DNA of 64,000 nt, from assembly GCA_030440445.1 (NCBI GenBank), contig CP098528.1, forward strand, positions 434,001 to 498,000, in the 5' to 3' direction. Numbering within the stretch: position 1 is the stretch's first letter; each line of letters starts with the position of its first letter. The stretch is from Halomonas sp. KG2. GTDB lineage: Bacteria; Pseudomonadota; Gammaproteobacteria; Pseudomonadales; Halomonadaceae. The notes beneath the pieces are model-generated. The model was not told the origin of the DNA and did not search any database. It worked only from the letters and a program-made list of their open reading frames with translations. Positions 57,766 through 64,000 of the stretch are shown here, one piece after another. The translations under genes were made by a program, and so were the position numbers.

Positions 57766-58529
57766 ACATCAATATTTCCACTATCGCCACGGCACTGGAT
57801 CAGGCTGCTCGACACGCCGAGCCGCTGGCTCAGTTCAGCACCCATACGCCTTTTTCTTTGGCACAGGCCTACGAGATCCAACGCGTTTCCATGCAGCGCC
57901 GCTACGCAGACGGCGAGCGCAGCATTGGTATCAAGTTGGGCTTCACTAGCCGCGCCAAAATGCAGCAAATGGGTGTGGACAGTCTAATCTGGGGCTGGCT
58001 TACCGACGCCATGCTGGAAGAGGACGGTGGCGACGTGGCGCTGTCACGCTATATCCACCCTCGTGCCGAGCCGGAAGTGTGCTTCCTGGTTGGTCGCGCT
58101 ATCGACCGCCCACTGACCCTATTGGAAGCTGCCGAGCATATCGAGGCAGTCGCGCCGGCCATCGAAATTATCGACTCTCGCTATGAAGCGTTCAAATTTA
58201 GCCTTGAAGACGTGGTAGCAGACAACTGCTCTTCCTCCGGCGTGGTGGTGGGGGCCTGGTCCCGGAACCTCTCTGGCCTGGACAACGCCGGAGTGCTAAT
58301 GCGCTTGGATGGTCAACTGGCGCAGGTCGGCTCCACCGCCGCAATTCTCGGCAACCCGCTGCGCAGCGTGGCTGAGGCCTCCAAATTAGTTAGTGAGGCC
58401 GGCCTCAGCCTGCCCGCAGGCAGCCTGATCATGGCGGGAGCCGCCACTGCCGCTGAAGCATTGCACCCAGGCGTCCACGTCAGTGTAGAAGTCGCCGGTT
58501 TCGGTGAGTCCGCTTTCACCTGTCGCTAA
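57762..58529 (+). CDS. nbaG: 4-Oxalocrotonate decarboxylase
   Basis: 255 residues of the same hydratase/decarboxylase family. The signature lysine region is [19 protein letters not shown], and the metal-binding acids lie in [15 protein letters not shown] and [22 protein letters not shown]. It decarboxylates 4-oxalocrotonate to 2-oxopent-4-enoate. It overlaps the aldolase gene by 4 bp. Confidence 0.87.
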   Translation: MNINISTIATALDQAARHAEPLAQFSTHTPFSLAQAYEIQRVSMQRRYADGERSIGIKLGFTSRAKMQQMGVDSLIWGWLTDAMLEEDGGDVALSRYIHPRAEPEVCFLVGRAIDRPLTLLEAAEHIEAVAPAIEIIDSRYEAFKFSLEDVVADNCSSSGVVVGAWSRNLSGLDNAGVLMRLDGQLAQVGSTAAILGNPLRSVAEASKLVSEAGLSLPAGSLIMAGAATAAEALHPGVHVSVEVAGFGESAFTCR

Positions 58530-58550
58530 TCCAATAATAAGGAGCATGTC

Positions 58551-60539
<1,989 letters not shown>

Positions 60540-60711
60540 CGCCAGTACAGAAAGCGCATACGCCTCAGGTATTCCATAAAGCAATATCTGAGGCGGAATG
60601 GTTGATTTATAAATAATAGCCGTCCCAGCTAGACTTCTTAAGCATCCACCTGCCGCGTTTGGGATAGATCCAGGCGTGATTCTAACAACATAAAAAAGCT
60701 GAGATATCCTC

Positions 60712-61698
60712 ATGAATAACGTCAACAAACTGGTATTGGCGACCTTTGCCATTGGCCTGACTATGGTTTCTTGGAGCGCTCAGGCGCGGGATTTTCGCTT
60801 GGGCATGATTACGCCGCCTTCCCATCTTTGGACGCAAGCAGCCGAAGCCTTTGGCGATGATCTGGCCACTGCTAGTGGCGGTGAGCATAGCGTCAGCGTC
60901 TTTCCTTCTCAGCAACTTGGCAACGAGGCACAAATGGTACAGCAGTTGCAAGCAGGTTCGCTGGATATGGCCTTTCTGACCATTGCTGAAATGTCTAACC
61001 GAGTGCCTGATTTCGGAGCGCTCTATGCACCCTATCTGGTAGAAGATGTGGCACATGCTGCGCGCCTGCTACGCTCCGATACCGCAACCGACCTGCTTGA
61101 ACTGCTGCCAGCCCAAACGGGATTAGTCGGCATTGGCTATGGTATGTCTGGAATGCGTCAAATCCTCAGCCGCAATAGTGTTAAGTCACCTGAGAATCTC
61201 GAGGGACTGCGGCTGCGCATCACTCCCTTCGAGCCGATCCGCGACTTTTACTTAGCGGCCGGAACAGCGCCTACACCGCTGCCCTTACCGGATGTTTATG
61301 ACGCTTTGGCAAACGGTCAAGTGGATGCCATTGACATGGATTTCGAGGCTATCGAGGCACTTAAATTCTATGATCAGGCAGAGCATCTGCTGATCTCCAA
61401 CCACATGATGTTCCCGATGGTAGGGGTAGTATCTGGGCGCGTCTGGCGTGAGCTTGAAGAAACCGATCGGGAACTGATCAGAACCACTATGCAAGAGCAC
61501 CTGAACGGCGTCATTGACAGCGTGTTAGAGCGTGAGCCAGCACAGGAAGCCTCGCTACGCGAGCAAGATATCAGTGTGGTCGAGGTTAACGGAAGCTTCT
61601 TCCAGGAAGCTGTTGAGCGTTGGGAGGGCATCTGGGCTGATAAGGCACCGGTCCTGTCAGAACTGCGTGAAACGGCTGCTCAGCTGAAGGCTGAGTAA
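60712..61698 (+). CDS. TRAP transporter substrate-binding protein (DctP family)
   Basis: 328 residues. The signal peptide is residues 1-25 (ending SWSAQA), followed by a DctP fold: GEHSVSVFPSQQLGNEAQMVQQLQAGSLDMAF and LRLRITPFEPIRDFYLAAGTAPTPLPLPDVYDALANGQVDAIDMD. The arginine in the LRLRITP strand is the usual carboxylate anchor. It lies 172 bp after the catabolic operon, so a carboxylated aromatic such as 3-hydroxyanthranilate is a plausible ligand. Confidence 0.88.
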   Translation: MNNVNKLVLATFAIGLTMVSWSAQARDFRLGMITPPSHLWTQAAEAFGDDLATASGGEHSVSVFPSQQLGNEAQMVQQLQAGSLDMAFLTIAEMSNRVPDFGALYAPYLVEDVAHAARLLRSDTATDLLELLPAQTGLVGIGYGMSGMRQILSRNSVKSPENLEGLRLRITPFEPIRDFYLAAGTAPTPLPLPDVYDALANGQVDAIDMDFEAIEALKFYDQAEHLLISNHMMFPMVGVVSGRVWRELEETDRELIRTTMQEHLNGVIDSVLEREPAQEASLREQDISVVEVNGSFFQEAVERWEGIWADKAPVLSELRETAAQLKAE

Positions 61699-61752
61699 TT
61701 CTTCTTGACGTGTTAATAAGTGCCCCGGGGTAGCTCGGGGTTGGAGCCATCT

Positions 61753-62301
61753 ATGCTCAAGCAAATTTCCCATGGACTGGCTCGGCTCGAGGTCGCTGTT
61801 GCGGCGCTGCTGGCGGCAGCTGTCACCGGACTGATTCTGCTCAATATCGTGACCCGGACGCTAGGCAGCCCGCTCTATTGGGTCGAAGAACTGGCCATTC
61901 ATGCCATGGTATGGATGACTTTTTTGACTACCTCGGTAGTGCTCAAGCGCCGCGAAGGCATCGCGGTGACACTACTCACTGATTCGCTTCCACCCCGGTT
62001 TAAGGTGCTTTCCCGGCTCACAGTAGATGCCATTGTGCTGTTGTTTGCCGCACTGATGCTGTGGTTGTGCTGGCGCTGGTATGACCCACTAACGTTATGG
62101 AGGGTGGGCTTCGATACCAGTGCCTTCCAGGCGGAAAGTTTTAATTTCATCTACTCCGAGCGAACTAGAACCCTAGGGCTGCCCAAATACTTGTCTTGGC
62201 TCTGTATACCGGTCTTCTCGATCTCGCTGGGACTGCACGGGCTGGTTAACTTGATCGACAGCCTGAAGAGGCTGTTGTCTGGAAATAGGAGTCTGGTATG
62301 A
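61753..62301 (+). CDS. TRAP transporter small permease (DctQ family)
   Basis: 182 residues with four helices and the DctQ signature NIVTRTLGSPLYWVEELAIHAMVWMTFL. ATG 61753 has TTGGAG upstream; the longer start lacks one. Its stop overlaps the large permease. Confidence 0.87.
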   Translation: MLKQISHGLARLEVAVAALLAAAVTGLILLNIVTRTLGSPLYWVEELAIHAMVWMTFLTTSVVLKRREGIAVTLLTDSLPPRFKVLSRLTVDAIVLLFAALMLWLCWRWYDPLTLWRVGFDTSAFQAESFNFIYSERTRTLGLPKYLSWLCIPVFSISLGLHGLVNLIDSLKRLLSGNRSLV

Positions 62302-63557
62302 CGCTCGCCGTATTTACCTTATTGCTACTGGGAGCGGTACCGATTGCTCTTGTACTGGCGTTAACCGCTGCTTGGTATATCGTCGCTTCCGGCAACACCC
62401 TGCTGTTCGTTTCTTATCCCCAACAGTTATTCGGTGCCATCGAGCACTATGGTTTGCTAGCGATTCCACTCTTTATGCTAGCAGGCGAGCTGATGAACGA
62501 AGGAGGTTTGACTCGGCGGCTAATAGATCTAGCGCGAATCCTGGTCGGTGGCTTCCGCGGGGGGCTGGTGTATATCAACCTAGTGGCCAATATGATGATG
62601 GCGGCCATTGTTGGCTCGGCGGCTTCGCAGATCGCTATCATGTCGCGGGCCATGGTGCCTGCCATGGAGCAAGAGGGTTACGACAAACCCTTTAGTGCCG
62701 CGATTACCGCTGCGGGTGGGCTGATGTCACCGATTATCCCCCCATCAATGCTCTTCGTGCTATATGGAGTGATCGCCCAGGTGCCCATCGCCGATATGTT
62801 CGTCGCTGGCATTTTGCCTGGTTTGTTGATGGGGCTGCTGTTCTTTATTGCCATCACTGTCATCGGCTTAGTGGAGCAGTATCCCAAAGGTGACTGGCCA
62901 AGTCGTGCACAGGCGCGCGCCTACCTGCTGATGGGAGTGCCGGCGATGTCGATCCCGCTGATCATCATCGGTGGCATCCTCAGCGGTCTGGCCACACCTA
63001 CCGAGTCGGCAGCCCTCGCTTCCCTGGCGGCCCTACTGATCGGCCGCTATGTCTACCGCGACCTAACTTTCGCGCGCTTACCTGATATTCTGCGGCGTAC
63101 GGCCTTTAATGCTGGCCTGGTGATTATGTTGATCGCTGCTGCCGGTGTCTTCGGCTGGGTGATCATCTATGAACAACTGCCGCAGATGGCTGCCGCTTGG
63201 ATCGCCTCGCTGACCACGGATCCCTTTATTTTTCTGCTGTTGGTAATCGGTGTGCTATTGCTTGTGGGAATGATCATCGACGGCATCGCTGCGCTCATCC
63301 TGGTGGTGCCGATTCTGTTACCTATCGCCACCCAGCAGTTTGATATCACCCCCTATCAATTCGGCGTGGTGGTTTCTTTGGCCCTGGTGCTGGGGCTGTT
63401 GACGCCGCCGGTAGGCGCTGGGCTGTTTATCAGTTCCTCTATGACCGGCGTGCCGCCGCTGCGCATCTTCCGAGCTCTATTACCCTTTCTGCTGATGAGT
63501 CTGGTGGCCCTGGTGCTGCTGGCTTGGCAGCCCTGGTTGACCCTGGCGCTGCTCTAG
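62298..63557 (+). CDS. TRAP transporter large permease (DctM family)
   Basis: 419 residues with about twelve helices. DctM hallmarks are GLLAIPLFMLAGELMNEGGLTRRL, GSAASQIAIMSRAMVPAMEQEGYD and GGLMSPIIPPSMLFVLYGV. It uses the sodium gradient to drive uptake with the DctP and DctQ partners. It ends the cluster; a hairpin lies 26 bp downstream. Confidence 0.92.
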   Translation: MTLAVFTLLLLGAVPIALVLALTAAWYIVASGNTLLFVSYPQQLFGAIEHYGLLAIPLFMLAGELMNEGGLTRRLIDLARILVGGFRGGLVYINLVANMMMAAIVGSAASQIAIMSRAMVPAMEQEGYDKPFSAAITAAGGLMSPIIPPSMLFVLYGVIAQVPIADMFVAGILPGLLMGLLFFIAITVIGLVEQYPKGDWPSRAQARAYLLMGVPAMSIPLIIIGGILSGLATPTESAALASLAALLIGRYVYRDLTFARLPDILRRTAFNAGLVIMLIAAAGVFGWVIIYEQLPQMAAAWIASLTTDPFIFLLLVIGVLLLVGMIIDGIAALILVVPILLPIATQQFDITPYQFGVVVSLALVLGLLTPPVGAGLFISSSMTGVPPLRIFRALLPFLLMSLVALVLLAWQPWLTLALL

Positions 63558-63582
63558 TCTTTCCCGCCTTGTTCCCGAAACG

Positions 63583-63611
63583 ACAACGCGCTTTGCTCTA
63601 TTGCGCGTTGT
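63583..63611 (+). terminator. Candidate terminator after the TRAP operon
   Basis: ACAACGCGC (63583-63591) pairs with GCGCGTTGT (63603-63611) around an 11-nt loop. The T-run is weak. Confidence 0.55.
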
Positions 63612-63867
63612 TCGCCAACGTTTCTCCTGTCTACACGCGTTAGCGCCGTATTGGCTTTACCTAATGATGGCGGCTATCGGTGCGCTACTGGGACTGGATT
63701 GTATCTTACTCTTGGCCAATACCTCCCACGGAGTGAGTGTACCCCGGCAATATTGTGCTCGATTCACTTCTAGACATGACTGCAAAGATGCAAAGTCGGC
63801 ATGAGCATTACCTCATGCCGCTTATTATTGGAATTTAATAAGATGTTTTATACCCGGGGCTGGAGAC
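63612..63867. other. Gene-free spacer at the right end
   Basis: A 256-bp stretch. It contains a perfect hairpin, CGGCATGAG (63797-63805) with CTCATGCCG (63812-63820). That hairpin lies 48 bp past the stop of the minus-strand gene and probably terminates it. An open frame of 67 codons starting at 63601 lacks a ribosome site and is not convincing. Confidence 0.5.
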
Positions 63868-64000
63868 TTAGAACTTCAGGCGAAATCCAAGTTGAACTCC
63901 TTGTGGATTCTCGTCCGTTAGAGGAGAGTCAAGGTTCCAGCTGATCGGGTATCTGATATCTGTATTGCTCTGGTGATGGATGTAGCCATATACACCATAT
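63868..64000 (-). CDS. C-terminal end of a beta-barrel outer-membrane protein (partial)
   Basis: Reading in from the right edge on the minus strand, an open frame of 43 codons ends at TAA (63870-63868). The tail alternates polar and hydrophobic residues and finishes GVQLGFRLKF. The terminal Phe after alternating residues is the classic outer-membrane assembly signal. A porin beside the TRAP operon would fit uptake of the same substrate, but the family cannot be set from this fragment. Confidence 0.65.
   Translation of the reverse strand, partial: YGVYGYIHHQSNTDIRYPISWNLDSPLTDENPQGVQLGFRLKF

Noticed and set aside
63601..63804. 67-codon frame after the TRAP operon
   Set aside because: It starts within the candidate terminator hairpin and has no ribosome site; the composition looks non-coding.

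Overview
The window looks like chromosome of a gammaproteobacterium close to Halomonas. I infer this from the moderately high GC content, the Pseudomonas-like betaine and nicotinate genes, and the BCCT, TRAP and sodium-solute carriers typical of marine or halophilic heterotrophs. It is almost entirely catabolic. I saw no tRNA, rRNA, CRISPR array, insertion sequence or phage gene.

Region 1 (1-15,400) holds dgcA-dgcB with a dedicated etfA/etfB pair (dimethylglycine demethylation), an EamA exporter, a BCCT betaine-type carrier, glutathione-independent formaldehyde dehydrogenase (fdhA), and an NAD-dependent formate dehydrogenase (fdsB, a gamma-beta fusion, and fdsA). Region 5 (38,400-50,700) holds gbcA/gbcB (divergent), glyA-soxBDAG-purU and an L-serine dehydratase. 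Together the two blocks give a nearly complete route: betaine to dimethylglycine, sarcosine, glycine, serine and pyruvate. The removed methyl groups leave as formaldehyde or formyl-THF, then formate, then CO2 plus NADH.

Region 2 (15,650-30,480) is a self-contained nicotinate degradation island: nicR, nicF, nicE, nicD, nicC, nicA, nicX, a MocA/XdhC maturation pair, and a small membrane protein plus a sodium-solute symporter. Its first enzyme is unusual. The molybdenum subunit and the cytochrome c subunit are separate genes. The cytochrome-bearing one keeps a shrunken NicB-like domain that has lost about 200 N-terminal residues and the active-site glutamate motif. This is the most interesting feature of the window.

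Region 3 (30,860-35,384) is a polyamine/opine-type ABC importer. It converges on region 4 (35,424-38,234), a second DgcA-family demethylase and a TetR regulator with a perfect inverted repeat at its promoter. The substrate is unknown.

Region 6 (50,935-52,051) encodes an exported rhodanese and an exported DsrE-like protein. Region 7 (52,332-63,557) is a LysR regulator, a complete 3-hydroxyanthranilate meta-cleavage operon in the nba order E-H-J-I-G-F-C-D, and a TRAP transporter. The right edge cuts the C-terminus of a beta-barrel outer-membrane protein on the minus strand, and the left edge cuts the end of a gene upstream of dgcA.

Start codons were chosen from visible Shine-Dalgarno sequences and family N-termini. 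Functional names rest on motif reading and recalled gene order, not on database searches.
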